This document shows positions 1 through 8,860 of a stretch of DNA of 64,000 bases, one piece after another (the first letter of the stretch is position 1; each line of letters begins with the position of its first letter). The stretch is from Saprospiraceae bacterium (GTDB taxonomy: Bacteria; Bacteroidota; Bacteroidia; Chitinophagales; Saprospiraceae): assembly GCA_027080725.1 (NCBI GenBank), contig JALWRC010000080.1, positions 62,001 to 126,000 of the forward strand, given 5' to 3'. A program made the position numbers and the translations under genes. The notes under the pieces are model-generated. The model searched no databases. It saw only the letters and a list, made by a program, of their open reading frames with translations, and had not been told where the DNA came from.

Positions 1-501
1 ACGACGGCTTCCAATGCGGGATTGAATGTCATAGGAGCGTTAAAGGAGCGTTACCCGGATTTAACCATAGGATTTTCAGACCATAGCGGAGAGATATATG
101 CCGGGTTGGCTGCAGTGAGCATGGGAGCGGAGATACTGGAGTTCCACACGGTCTTTGACAAGCGACAATTTGGCCCGGATACCCTTTCGTCTTTGACCAT
201 AGACGAGATAAAGTACATGGTAAAGGGGATAAGATATATTGACGAAGCCATCAACCATCCTGTCGATAAAAAGGACAATACTTCATTTGCCGGCTTGAAG
301 TCCATCTTTGAGAAGTCATTGGCGATTTCAAGGGATATGAAAAAGGGAGAAGTGCTGAAATTTGAGGATTTGGAGGCAAAGAAGCCCGCAGGAAAAGGGA
401 TTTCTGCCCGGCAATACAAACGGCTTATCGGAAAGCGATTGGCGAGGGACATGGAGCAATATAGTTTTATAAATGAAGAAGACATAGATGGGAAAACGTA
501 A
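1..501 (+). CDS. neuB: Nonulosonic acid (N-acetylneuraminate-type) synthase, C-terminal part
   Basis: The 5' end lies outside the window; the frame is open from base 1. NeuB-type enzymes condense phosphoenolpyruvate with an N-acetylmannosamine-type sugar to give a nine-carbon nonulosonic acid in the cytoplasm. The visible part holds the end of the TIM barrel (GFSDHSGEIYAGLAAVSMGA, then EFHTVFDKRQFGPD with the family's H-T-x-D/N region) and a C-terminal SAF/antifreeze-like domain over the last 55 residues or so (SLAISRDMKKGEVL, GKGISARQYKRLIGKRL). The stop overlaps the start of neuC by 14 bases, which implies translational coupling. Sequence alone does not separate sialic from legionaminic acid synthase. 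Confidence 0.93.
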   Translation, partial: TTASNAGLNVIGALKERYPDLTIGFSDHSGEIYAGLAAVSMGAEILEFHTVFDKRQFGPDTLSSLTIDEIKYMVKGIRYIDEAINHPVDKKDNTSFAGLKSIFEKSLAISRDMKKGEVLKFEDLEAKKPAGKGISARQYKRLIGKRLARDMEQYSFINEEDIDGKT

Positions 502-1645
502 AGTATGTGTCGTGGTGACGGCCCGGCCGAGCTACAGCAGAGTTCGTACGGCATTAACTGCGATTAAGAATCATCCGAAACTCGAGTTGCAATTGGTCTT
601 GGCTGCTTCGGCGTTATTGGACAGGTATGGCTCGGCTATTGACTATATTGAAGAGGATGGGTTTGAGATTGAGGCCAAGGTGTTCAATGTCCTCGAGGGG
701 GAAAACCTTACGGCCATGGCCAAGACTACAGGGTTGGGTATCCAAGAACTGGCTATGGTGTTTGAGCGGTTAAATCCCGATATGGTAGTGACGATAGCGG
801 ATCGTTTTGAGACGATGTCCACCGCCATTGCAGCGAGCTATATGAATATACCCTTAGTGCACATTCAAGGTGGGGAAGTGACGGGCAATATCGATGAAAA
901 GGTGCGTCATGCTATCACAAAATTGGCTGACATTCACCTTGTCGCATCACAAAAAGCAAAGGAGCGTGTGATAAAAATGGGCGAAGAATCGGAGACGGTA
1001 TTCCAAACGGGGTGCCCTTCTATCGACCTCGCTAAGGAAGTACGTGACTTGCAAGACAATAGTATTAATCCATTTGAAAAGTACGGTGGGGTAGGACCGG
1101 TTATCAACTACCAATCCGGCTATATCGTCGTCATGCAACACCCGGTCACCACCGAGTACGAAGAATCGAGAGCCCATATCGAAGAGACCCTGTATGCAAT
1201 AAAAGACTTGGGTATCCCGACGTTTTGGTTTTGGCCCAATGTCGATGCCGGATCAGATGGTACTTCCAAGGGTATCCGCTCTTTCAGGGAGCGCTTTGAC
1301 CTCCCCAATATCCATTTTTTTAAAAATATGAAACCCACGGATTTTCTCAAACTACTCATCAACGCAAAGTGCCTCGTGGGCAATTCGAGCGTGGGTATCC
1401 GGGAAAGTGCCTATATGGGAGTGCCGGTGGTCAATATCGGGTCGCGCCAAAACGGTCGCGAAAGGGGCAAAAATGTGGTAGATGTGGATTATGAAAGAGA
1501 CGCCATTGCTGAGGCTATCAGGGCACAGATACACCATGGGTTTTATTCGCCGGATGATATTTATGGGGATGGAAAGGCCGGTGAGCGCATCGCAGAACTC
1601 TTGACCACCGTACCCCTAAGGATCGAAAAGAGATTGGTGTATTGA
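488..1645 (+). CDS. neuC: UDP-N-acetylglucosamine 2-epimerase, hydrolysing type
   Basis: This 385-residue GT-B-fold enzyme of the NeuC class releases N-acetylmannosamine (or a 2,4-diacetamido analogue) from UDP-GlcNAc (or UDP-diNAc-bacillosamine), the substrate for the synthase encoded just upstream. Visible motifs are the N-terminal TARPSYSRVRTAL, ADRFETMSTAIAA near residue 105, HIQGGEVTGNIDEKVRHA near 125-142, and the UDP-binding GNSSVGIRE near residue 300. Length and motifs fit NeuC/LegG rather than the non-hydrolysing WecB, which this locus encodes separately at 28084. The start overlaps neuB. No legionaminic-specific aminotransferase or dehydratase is visible, but the operon extends out of view to the left. 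Confidence 0.94.
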   Translation: MGKRKVCVVVTARPSYSRVRTALTAIKNHPKLELQLVLAASALLDRYGSAIDYIEEDGFEIEAKVFNVLEGENLTAMAKTTGLGIQELAMVFERLNPDMVVTIADRFETMSTAIAASYMNIPLVHIQGGEVTGNIDEKVRHAITKLADIHLVASQKAKERVIKMGEESETVFQTGCPSIDLAKEVRDLQDNSINPFEKYGGVGPVINYQSGYIVVMQHPVTTEYEESRAHIEETLYAIKDLGIPTFWFWPNVDAGSDGTSKGIRSFRERFDLPNIHFFKNMKPTDFLKLLINAKCLVGNSSVGIRESAYMGVPVVNIGSRQNGRERGKNVVDVDYERDAIAEAIRAQIHHGFYSPDDIYGDGKAGERIAELLTTVPLRIEKRLVY

Positions 1646-1668
1646 TGAGAGAAGGGGAGAAAAGAAAA

Positions 1669-2616
1669 ATGAAGTTGTTTCTGGCAGAAAGTGAAGATTT
1701 TGATTCCGGCGTTCTGCAATTATTGCGAGACAACTTCGACCTTACGATAGCTGAAGATTCGTCCTGGAAGGTAAGTGACATATTGAAAGAATACGACATC
1801 TTTTGGTTTCGCTTGAAATACCAAATCGATAAGGAGGCTTTGGCGGGGGATATAAGGTGCCAGTTTCTAGTCTCTCCGGTCACAGGGATTGACCACATCG
1901 ACGAGGCTCTTTGCGCACAAAAAGGCATCCGGATCGTTTGCCTGAGGGGAGAGCGGGAATTTCTCAAAGAAGTACGCGCAACAGCCGAGATGACCATCGG
2001 GTTGACGATTGCCTTGATGCGCAAGATTGTCCCGGCCTACCAAGATGTCTGTGCCGGCAACTGGCGCAGGGATTTGTTTAGGGGGCATGAAATATACAAA
2101 AAAACGGTGGGAATTGTTGGAGTAGGGAGATTGGGAGAAATAGTCGGAAGTTATTTTTTAACAATGGGCGCTTCGGTCTTGGCCTATGATCCATATAGGG
2201 AGACAAAAATTCACGATATCCGGCAAGTAAAGCATTTAGAACAGCTTATTAGTGCCTCGGACATCATAAGTTTACATGTCAACCTGACGGATGAATCAAG
2301 GGGATTTTTCGATAGACAATGCTTTCAAAAAATAAAACCGGGAGCCGTTTTGATTAACACATCGAGAGGAGGGTTGTTGGATGAAGAGGCATTGTTGGAC
2401 GCCTTGGAGTCGGGTAAGTTGAGAGGAGCGGCATTGGATGTAATCACCAATGAACACCATATAGATCGGGACCACCCTCTTATAACCTACGCTCAAGAGA
2501 ATGACAACTTACTTATCGTACCCCATATCGGGGGGAATACGTATGAGTCTTTTGAAAAGACAGAAAGATTTATTGCACACAAATTGCTGAGGGCTGTCCG
2601 GGATGTCGCTTCGTAA
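1669..2616 (+). CDS. D-isomer-specific 2-hydroxyacid dehydrogenase (phosphoglycerate dehydrogenase-like)
   Basis: This NAD-dependent dehydrogenase of the SerA/2-hydroxyacid family has about 315 residues. Visible are the Rossmann motif GIVGVGRLGE, the substrate/catalytic Arg region INTSRGGLLDEEALLDAL, and the His motif VPHIGGNTYES near the C terminus. The ATG at 1669 was chosen because a strong Shine-Dalgarno-like run (GAAGGGGAG, 1651-1659) precedes it; TTG/ATG at 1642/1645 overlap the neuC stop but lack such a site. It sits between neuC and the flippase inside the nonulosonic acid genes. Its substrate is unknown. It could make a 2-hydroxy or 2-keto acid used as an acyl decoration, or supply serine or glycerate precursors. 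There is no ACT domain, so it is shorter than typical SerA. Confidence 0.85.
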   Translation: MKLFLAESEDFDSGVLQLLRDNFDLTIAEDSSWKVSDILKEYDIFWFRLKYQIDKEALAGDIRCQFLVSPVTGIDHIDEALCAQKGIRIVCLRGEREFLKEVRATAEMTIGLTIALMRKIVPAYQDVCAGNWRRDLFRGHEIYKKTVGIVGVGRLGEIVGSYFLTMGASVLAYDPYRETKIHDIRQVKHLEQLISASDIISLHVNLTDESRGFFDRQCFQKIKPGAVLINTSRGGLLDEEALLDALESGKLRGAALDVITNEHHIDRDHPLITYAQENDNLLIVPHIGGNTYESFEKTERFIAHKLLRAVRDVAS

Positions 2617-4045
2617 AAAGTCTCTGTTAGCCATTGTGTGGAACTCTGCCGGAGGAGTGACCAATATCGTCATTACTTTTCTGATATCGGTTGTTCTATC
2701 GAGACTCCTCGGGCCTTCAGAGTTTGGATTACTTTCTCTGGCAATGTCTTTTATCGCCCTTTCAGAGGGGATGGTGGTGATGGGATTTCACACTTCCATC
2801 ATTCGCCATGAGCATTTGGAGGATATCGATATATCTTCCATTTTTATACTCAATCTAGTTTTAGGAGCGCTATTCACCGTAGTCTTTTTTGTCAGTGCAC
2901 CGTGGATAGCGCATTGGTACGGCAAGGAAGCCCTATCCCCTATACTAAAAGTACTCTCTTTTATCTTTATTATCAATGGTTCTACCTTGGTCCATAGAGC
3001 TTATATGGAACGCAATTTAAACTATAAGTGGCTCAATATTGCACGTGTTACGGCACTTATTATTTCAGGTGTGATAGGCATTGGTATGGCTTATGAAGGT
3101 TATGGGGTATGGAGTTTGGTTTTTTCGACGATAAGTGTGTCTATCGTTTCCGCCATCATCTTATGGAGCAAATCCGGCTGGCGGCTATCCTTCAAGTGGA
3201 ATTTGAATACGATCAAGGAACACTGGAATTTTAGCTTGAATGTATTTGGAGCCAATCTGATAGCGTCGGTTACGAGCAGGTTGGATGTATTATTATTGGG
3301 GAAGTTTCAAACGGCAAGCACACTCGGTTTGTTCAACAGAGGAAAGTCACTCAATGATATGGGTACACGTATTCCCGCACAATTTATACTCAAGCCTTTG
3401 TTCTCTTCCCTTTCGAAAATACAAAATGACAAAGCCAATATGCGGGACAAGACCCGGAGCATTTACCGCATCATTAGCTTCTTGTTTATCCCTGCATTTA
3501 TCTTTGGAATAGGATTTGCGCCGGAGGTAATCCGGTTTCTTTACGGAGAGAAATGGATGGGAACCGTACCGTTTTTAAGAGTTTTTTTAGCTATCGGCAT
3601 CTTGCATATCATGCGTATCCCCAATAATTATATCCTTTTGGCCAGGGGAAAATCCAATAAGGTTTTTCGCCTCGAATTGGTGCTGAATGTAGTTAGGATT
3701 GTACTCATAGCGTTGATAGCACCCATTGATATAATGGCTTTACTCTATGCTTTACTTGTTTTGAAAATCGCAGAATACATATTATACATCAGCCAATCTT
3801 CCGCTGAGATATCTGCCGACCCTGTCAAAATGACTCTTATTTGGGGACAGTATCTATTGATGAGCGTTGGAGTATTGTTACCATTGCGGTGGGGACTGAA
3901 TACGGTGACCGGTGTCCCACTGAGATTGTTTATGGGTTTGATATTGTTTGGAGGTTGCTATTTCATATATCATTATTACGCTCGCTCCAAAGCGTGGACA
4001 TTGGTCAAAACATTTGCAGATGACTTTAGAACAGCAAGGGGCTAA
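2603..4045 (+). CDS. wzx: Polysaccharide flippase, Wzx/MOP superfamily
   Basis: This 480-residue integral membrane protein has about 12-14 hydrophobic segments. The N terminus is typical of polysaccharide biosynthesis flippases (SLLAIVWNSAGGVTNIVITF, then VVLSRLLGPSEFGLLSLAMS). A mid-protein segment, ASVTSRLDVLLLGKF, is the usual start of the second half. Members move undecaprenyl-linked repeat units across the inner membrane before Wzy polymerisation. The start overlaps the preceding dehydrogenase by 14 bases and the end overlaps neuA by 26 bases, so it lies inside the nonulosonic acid genes. Confidence 0.92.
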   Translation: MSLRKKSLLAIVWNSAGGVTNIVITFLISVVLSRLLGPSEFGLLSLAMSFIALSEGMVVMGFHTSIIRHEHLEDIDISSIFILNLVLGALFTVVFFVSAPWIAHWYGKEALSPILKVLSFIFIINGSTLVHRAYMERNLNYKWLNIARVTALIISGVIGIGMAYEGYGVWSLVFSTISVSIVSAIILWSKSGWRLSFKWNLNTIKEHWNFSLNVFGANLIASVTSRLDVLLLGKFQTASTLGLFNRGKSLNDMGTRIPAQFILKPLFSSLSKIQNDKANMRDKTRSIYRIISFLFIPAFIFGIGFAPEVIRFLYGEKWMGTVPFLRVFLAIGILHIMRIPNNYILLARGKSNKVFRLELVLNVVRIVLIALIAPIDIMALLYALLVLKIAEYILYISQSSAEISADPVKMTLIWGQYLLMSVGVLLPLRWGLNTVTGVPLRLFMGLILFGGCYFIYHYYARSKAWTLVKTFADDFRTARG

Positions 4046-4742
4046 AAAGGTACTTGCGATTATCCCCGCGCGGGGAGGATCAAAGGGTATCCCCGGTAAA
4101 AATCTCAAGAAGATCGAAGGGCGCTCCCTCATCGAGCATGCATTTGATTGTGCCCGGGAAGCCAAATCCCCACTGACGGTTGTATTGAGTACGGATGATG
4201 CGGAGATACTCGAACACGGACGACAAATGGGCATAGAACTCGTGGAGCGTCCCGCTGAGCTTGCCACAGATCAAGCCAAAGTCATCGATGCCATTAAACA
4301 TTGTCTTCATCAGATGGAAAGCAGAAAGGGGGGCAGGTATGAAATTGTTGTCCTCCTGCAACCGACTTCCCCTATCAGAAACGGTGAAGACCTGGACGCA
4401 GTAATAAGACTTTTTGACCGGCCTGAGGTCGAAAGCGTGATTAGTGTCGTCAGTGCCAATGAAGTACATCCCGCCCGGATGTATGAAATGGCGGATAATA
4501 AATTGGTGCCTCTAAACAAGCGTTATGAGACCGCTAACCGGCAAAGCATACGTCCTGTGTACTATCGCAATGGTTGCTTCTATGCTATCCGCCGGGAGAC
4601 TATGTTGAGAGAGAATACATTGATGCCTCAAAATAAAACGCCCTATGTCATGCCGGCATCCCGGCTATGCAATATCGACGAACCTGTGGATTTGATTATA
4701 GCAAAAGCCCTGGTGAAGGCATGGAAAGAGGGGAAGATATAA
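4020..4742 (+). CDS. neuA: CMP-nonulosonic acid (CMP-N-acetylneuraminate) cytidylyltransferase
   Basis: This enzyme of about 240 residues activates the nonulosonic acid with CTP. The N-terminal nucleotide-binding signature IIPARGGSKGIPGKNLKKI is diagnostic. VLSTDDAEI, LLQPTSPIRNGEDLDAVIRL and NIDEPVDL follow in the usual order. The ATG at 4020 lies inside the end of the flippase gene and starts a few codons before the conserved core; an upstream ATG at 3948 would add a non-homologous tail read from within the flippase gene. With neuB and neuC it completes a CMP-sugar pathway, although no obvious sialyltransferase of known fold was recognised nearby. Confidence 0.93.
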   Translation: MTLEQQGAKKVLAIIPARGGSKGIPGKNLKKIEGRSLIEHAFDCAREAKSPLTVVLSTDDAEILEHGRQMGIELVERPAELATDQAKVIDAIKHCLHQMESRKGGRYEIVVLLQPTSPIRNGEDLDAVIRLFDRPEVESVISVVSANEVHPARMYEMADNKLVPLNKRYETANRQSIRPVYYRNGCFYAIRRETMLRENTLMPQNKTPYVMPASRLCNIDEPVDLIIAKALVKAWKEGKI

Positions 4743-4755
4743 AAAGCAAAACCTT

Positions 4756-5760
4756 ATGATATTTAAGAATAGTCCATACAGAACACGCATTATTCGCAGA
4801 AAAAGATGCCGGACACTCGTAGCTGATCTGATGAAAGAAGTCCGTCTTACTACGGTCTCCGAATGCAATATTTGTGGCTCTAAATCAAAGACCATTTTGT
4901 CGAATGAGGACCGCTATGGCATTCCGGTTCGCACAGCTATGTGTGACCAATGCGGATTGGTTTATTTGTTGGATCGCCCGGGGCGGGATGGTTATGAGAC
5001 GATATATGCCAAGTACTATAGACCATTGGTAAGTGCTTATTGGGGACGTAAAGTGGACAACAAGCATCTGGTCCAACACCAAGCGGGATTTACGGACAAA
5101 TTGCTAAGAATGTTTGATGGAATACTGGATTTGCAGAATGCCGGCACCCTCTTGGATATAGGCGGGAGCACAGGGATGATCGCACACAAGTTGGCTTCAA
5201 CTTACGGATTGGAAGCAACTGTCTTAGACCCTTCGGACGAAGAACTGGCAGTGGCAAGGCAAAAGGGACTAAAAACAGTGTGTGGTTTTATAGAGGATTA
5301 TCAAACATCTGATACATTTGATCTCATATTGTTTTTACAAACTATTGATCACGTTTACGATTTGAAGGCGACGTTAGGGCACATATCACAGTTGTTAAAG
5401 GAAGATGGTTATTTTGTGATTGATACCGTCAATTTACCTTCAGTGATAGCAGACAATACCGGAGTAGATCAGTTTTTTAAGATCGACCATTGTTACTACT
5501 TTACACCCCAATTTGCACGGGCGGTTTTGGAAGCTTCCGGATTTGAGATTGTGAGCTCTGATATTGCATCATGGCCCGGTCATGAGATGTTTATTTGTAG
5601 AAAAAAGGGACCATTTCAAGCAGAAAAAACACATGTTGACACGGATATGGCTAGATTTAGGTTTATTGAAATGGTCGAACATCAGTTTTATCTCGAAACT
5701 ACCGCAAAGGATAAGATTATTGGTATGCTTGCACGGCTGAAAAGGAAGTTGTTACGGTAA
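4756..5760 (+). CDS. Class I SAM-dependent methyltransferase with N-terminal zinc-finger-like region
   Basis: The 334-residue protein has an N-terminal Cys cluster (CNICGSKSKT near residue 35, then CDQCGLVYLLDRP near 65). A Rossmann-like methyltransferase domain follows, with motif I TLLDIGGSTGMIAHKLA near residues 130-147, motif post-I ATVLDPSDEEL, and DLILFLQTIDHVYDL. This layout matches sugar C- or O-methyltransferases and related enzymes in glycan loci. It lies 13 bases after neuA and its stop overlaps the asnB start by one base (TAATG). An internal ATG at 4831, just before the Cys cluster, is an alternative start. The methyl acceptor is unknown. Confidence 0.86.
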   Translation: MIFKNSPYRTRIIRRKRCRTLVADLMKEVRLTTVSECNICGSKSKTILSNEDRYGIPVRTAMCDQCGLVYLLDRPGRDGYETIYAKYYRPLVSAYWGRKVDNKHLVQHQAGFTDKLLRMFDGILDLQNAGTLLDIGGSTGMIAHKLASTYGLEATVLDPSDEELAVARQKGLKTVCGFIEDYQTSDTFDLILFLQTIDHVYDLKATLGHISQLLKEDGYFVIDTVNLPSVIADNTGVDQFFKIDHCYYFTPQFARAVLEASGFEIVSSDIASWPGHEMFICRKKGPFQAEKTHVDTDMARFRFIEMVEHQFYLETTAKDKIIGMLARLKRKLLR

Positions 5761-7499
5761 TGTGCGGTATCGCTGTCATCTTCACTAAGAAAAGGAGGGA
5801 AGAAGCTCCAATCGAGGCTATGGTGCGCTCGTTAGAACACCGTGGGCCCGACCATCTTGATACCGTAAATGCCGGCAATCAAATAGCTCTTGGCCATACC
5901 CGCTTGAAGATATTGGACCTGTCCGACAGAGCCAACCAACCCGTTTATTCTCCGGATGGACGCTATGTGATGGTGTTTAACGGAGAGGTTTATAATTATA
6001 TCGAACTCAGGGAGCAACTCATAGGGTACGATTTTAAGACAAGCAGTGATACGGAGGTTGTTCTGGCGGCTTATATTCGATGGGGAAAGGCGGCTTTGGA
6101 CAAATTCAATGGGATGTTCAGTTTTGTGGTTTGGGACACTGAGACCAAAACGCTTTTTGCAGCGAGGGACCGGTTTGGGGTAAAGCCGTTGTTTTACGCT
6201 TTTCATCAAGGAGATTTGTACATCGCTAGTGAGATAAAAGCACTGTTTGAAGCGGGGGTGCCTCGAAGAGAAAATGAAGCAGTGTGGGCAGAATACCTAT
6301 GCTTTGGCACTTATCCCGATCCGGACAGGAGTTTTTGGGAAGGCATACAGCCCTTGGCAGGAGGGCATTATATGGTAGCGGATACGGAGCATTTCGGTGT
6401 GGAAAGATGGTATGATTTTGTGCAAGGAGTCAACACAGTTAAGGCTTATAATTGGACGGACGAACAATGGCAAGAGCAATACGAGGCATTATTGGATGAG
6501 ACCGTCAGGTTGCGTTTTCGATCGGATGTCCCGGTCGGTATCAATTTGAGCGGTGGTTTGGATTCGGGCCTGTTGCTCGGTCTGATAAAGCGGCAAAACA
6601 GGGATATTGGTGGCCTGGATGCCTTTACATTTATCTCGGGGGATGCCCGGTATGACGAATTGCCTTGGGTCGAGCAGATGATTAGTCACACACAGTGCCG
6701 TTTGACCCCGGTAGCCTTGACACCTGAAGATATTCCGGGGTTGGCTATAGAGGTTCAGCGCGCACAGGACGAGCCGTTTGGAGGCTTCCCGACGCTAGCA
6801 TACTCCAACCTCTTTCGGCGGGCACATCAAAAAGGGATTACCGTTATTCTGGATGGACAGGGATTGGACGAGCAATGGGCAGGCTACAGTTATTATCGCA
6901 ATATTGACCCTTCAAAATTTCATATCGGACCGGTACAAGGGAGTATTTCTTCTCCGGTACGGCCATCGGTCTTGAAAGAAGACTTTAGGAAAATGGCCCA
7001 ACCGAGGACCTTCCCCCGGCCATTCGGGGATGCCCTGTGCGATTTGCAGTACAGGGACATATTTTATACCAAGATACCGCGTGCCTTGCGCTTCAATGAC
7101 AGGATATCCATGATGTACAGCACCGAATTGAGAGAACCCTTTCTCGATTATCGTATGGTAGAGATGGGCGTAGCAGCACCCGGACGACTCAAGATAAGAG
7201 AAGGGGAGCAGAAATGGCTGCTCCGGCGTATTGGTGAACACATCATCCCCAAGGGGGTGGCTCAAGCCCCTAAAAGACCGGTCCAAACACCACAGAGAGA
7301 GTGGTTGAAGGGCGCTTTAAAAGGATGGGCAGAGGAAATGATAGAAGTGGCACTCGAGGGATTTGGTGGTACATGGCTGGATCCTGCCCTATTGCAAGCG
7401 GAATGGAGAGCCTATCAAAATAAAGAAATGGACAATAGCTTTTTTATATGGCAGTGGATAAACATAGGACTATGGCTAAAGAAAAAAAACAATAAATGA
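5760..7499 (+). CDS. asnB: Asparagine synthase (glutamine-hydrolysing) family amidotransferase, copy 1
   Basis: This is a full-length 579-residue AsnB. Cys2 follows the initiator Met (MCGIAVIF) as the class II glutaminase nucleophile. HRGPDHLDT, FNGEVYNYIELRE and RDRFGVKPLFYA mark the glutaminase domain. The ATP-pyrophosphatase loop is NLSGGLDSGLL near residues 261-271, and LDGQGLDEQWAGY lies further on. In surface-glycan operons such proteins are thought to amidate uronic acid carboxyls rather than make free asparagine; that role is an inference from context. ATGA overlap couples it to the next gene. A second, divergent copy is encoded at 15210. Confidence 0.93.
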   Translation: MCGIAVIFTKKRREEAPIEAMVRSLEHRGPDHLDTVNAGNQIALGHTRLKILDLSDRANQPVYSPDGRYVMVFNGEVYNYIELREQLIGYDFKTSSDTEVVLAAYIRWGKAALDKFNGMFSFVVWDTETKTLFAARDRFGVKPLFYAFHQGDLYIASEIKALFEAGVPRRENEAVWAEYLCFGTYPDPDRSFWEGIQPLAGGHYMVADTEHFGVERWYDFVQGVNTVKAYNWTDEQWQEQYEALLDETVRLRFRSDVPVGINLSGGLDSGLLLGLIKRQNRDIGGLDAFTFISGDARYDELPWVEQMISHTQCRLTPVALTPEDIPGLAIEVQRAQDEPFGGFPTLAYSNLFRRAHQKGITVILDGQGLDEQWAGYSYYRNIDPSKFHIGPVQGSISSPVRPSVLKEDFRKMAQPRTFPRPFGDALCDLQYRDIFYTKIPRALRFNDRISMMYSTELREPFLDYRMVEMGVAAPGRLKIREGEQKWLLRRIGEHIIPKGVAQAPKRPVQTPQREWLKGALKGWAEEMIEVALEGFGGTWLDPALLQAEWRAYQNKEMDNSFFIWQWINIGLWLKKKNNK

Positions 7500-8773
7500 A
7501 TATCTTTTTCACATTTCCTATATGTCAATCGATACGCGATCATATACACCTTGGGACCATTAGAGCATTGAGGGAACTAATGCCTGAGCTGAATATTATT
7601 GCATTATCACCGGCGTATAATGTGCCAGAGTTTATCGCATTATGCGAAAAATACAAGTTGATCCCGAGGAGATCCGAGAATACAACCAGCGCAAGAGAAA
7701 ATGAGCGATTGGTTCGGTTGAGAAGGAAGATGGGCAAAAGGTGGGTGAACAGATTATCCTTGAAGATAGAATCTTGGAGGTACAACCTCCCAAATTATAC
7801 TAAAGAGGTGTTTGAAGCGTTTTCGCCGGCCCTCGTCGTTTTGAATCATCCGATGACTTCCCATGATTATGCTGTTTTTATAGCGGCCAAAAAATATGGA
7901 GTACCCACCCTGGGCATAGTCAATAGTTGGGATAATTTGCGCAAGCGACTTACTCAGTGGACAGACCGAATATCCGTGTGGAACGAAATTAACTACAGGG
8001 AAGCAGTGGCGATGAACGCCTATAAAGAGGAAGAAGTGACCATTAACGGCCCTGTAAGTTTTGATCCCTTCTTTGATGAAAATTGGTGGGATGACCGTCA
8101 AACAACGGGTCAAAAACTCGATTTGAATCCGGATAAAAAGTGGATTACCTATGCGACTTCCGGAGTCTATAATCTGGAGTATTACGGAAGAGATGAAACC
8201 TGGTTGGTGCATGAATTGATACAATGGATGAATAAGAATCCATCCTTTCGAGACACTCAATTGTTGATTCGTTTGCATCCTTTAAGTCGCCTCATTGACT
8301 TTTTGCATTTGCAAGAGCGATATCCTGATATTCGTTTCTCACATGGAGGATACATGCCGGGTATCGGATGGTACACAAGTGAGGAGGATTACAGATTGCA
8401 GGTGAATATTCTTAAGCATTCGGATGTTATTGTAACGCCCGGGTCTTCGTGGACGATTGAAGCAGCGATTTTTGACACTCCTGTTGTCGTACCGGTTTAC
8501 TCGACGTTACAGCCGGAGCATGCGGCTGCACAATTTGACAGGTTTACGCTGGCGAGACATTTTAAACCTATTCTTGAAAACGGATGGGTACCAATAACGC
8601 GTAGCCCGGAAGAGACCGAAAGGGAGATGGCTGCTTTTTTGGAATCCCCCGGCAAAGGACGGGACAGGAGAAAACAACTCGTGGACAACTACGTGCATTT
8701 CCGGGATGGAAAATCAGCCCAAAGAGTTGCCCGGTGGATAGCCAATAGCATAAAATCGCTAAATTCCCATTAA
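7496..8773 (+). CDS. Putative GT-B-like transferase of a glycan locus, unassigned family
   Basis: The 425-residue soluble protein is coupled to asnB by an ATGA overlap. The N terminus (MNIFFTFPICQSIRDHI) has a hydrophobic first strand typical of GT-B folds. A C-terminal segment, DVIVTPGSSWTIEAAIFDTP, followed by VVVPVYSTLQPEH, resembles the donor-binding half of CDP-glycerol glycerophosphotransferase or UDP-glycosyltransferase-like proteins. No EX7E motif of GT4 is present. I do not recognise a named family. The position between AsnB and other transferases supports a role in repeat-unit assembly or modification. Confidence 0.6.
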   Translation: MNIFFTFPICQSIRDHIHLGTIRALRELMPELNIIALSPAYNVPEFIALCEKYKLIPRRSENTTSARENERLVRLRRKMGKRWVNRLSLKIESWRYNLPNYTKEVFEAFSPALVVLNHPMTSHDYAVFIAAKKYGVPTLGIVNSWDNLRKRLTQWTDRISVWNEINYREAVAMNAYKEEEVTINGPVSFDPFFDENWWDDRQTTGQKLDLNPDKKWITYATSGVYNLEYYGRDETWLVHELIQWMNKNPSFRDTQLLIRLHPLSRLIDFLHLQERYPDIRFSHGGYMPGIGWYTSEEDYRLQVNILKHSDVIVTPGSSWTIEAAIFDTPVVVPVYSTLQPEHAAAQFDRFTLARHFKPILENGWVPITRSPEETEREMAAFLESPGKGRDRRKQLVDNYVHFRDGKSAQRVARWIANSIKSLNSH

Positions 8774-8847
8774 AATGGCGGGTCCAACCGCTAAATTCAT
8801 TTGATTTTAGCGGTCATGGTCGCTATATTTGTATTAATTTAGCGGTT
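8757..8847. promoter_or_regulatory. Array of CGCTAAATT / AATTTAGCG half-sites around the ATPase promoter
   Basis: Two direct copies of CGCTAAATTC lie at 8757-8766 and 8789-8798. Inverted copies are TTTTAGCGGT at 8805-8814 and AATTTAGCGGTT at 8836-8847. The segment 8786-8797 is an exact 12-base inverted repeat of 8836-8847. Successive same-direction copies are about 32 bases apart, close to three helical turns. The array overlaps the promoter at 8801-8831, which suggests an operator for a dimeric regulator, possibly autoregulation. Confidence 0.55.
8801..8831 (+). promoter_or_regulatory. Bacteroidota-type promoter for the first AAA_14 ATPase gene
   Basis: The -33 element TTG (8801-8803) is followed after 20 bases by TATATTTG (8824-8831), an exact match to the TAnnTTTG -7 consensus. 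It lies about 30 bases upstream of the ATPase start, so this gene can be transcribed on its own inside the glycan operon. Confidence 0.7.
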
Positions 8848-8860
8848 CAAATATTGTTTA

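Noticed and set aside
1642-1668. Earlier starts (TTG 1642, ATG 1645) for the 2-hydroxyacid dehydrogenase
   Set aside because: They overlap the neuC stop but lack a ribosome-binding site, whereas the ATG at 1669 has a strong one. Coupling from 1645 remains possible.
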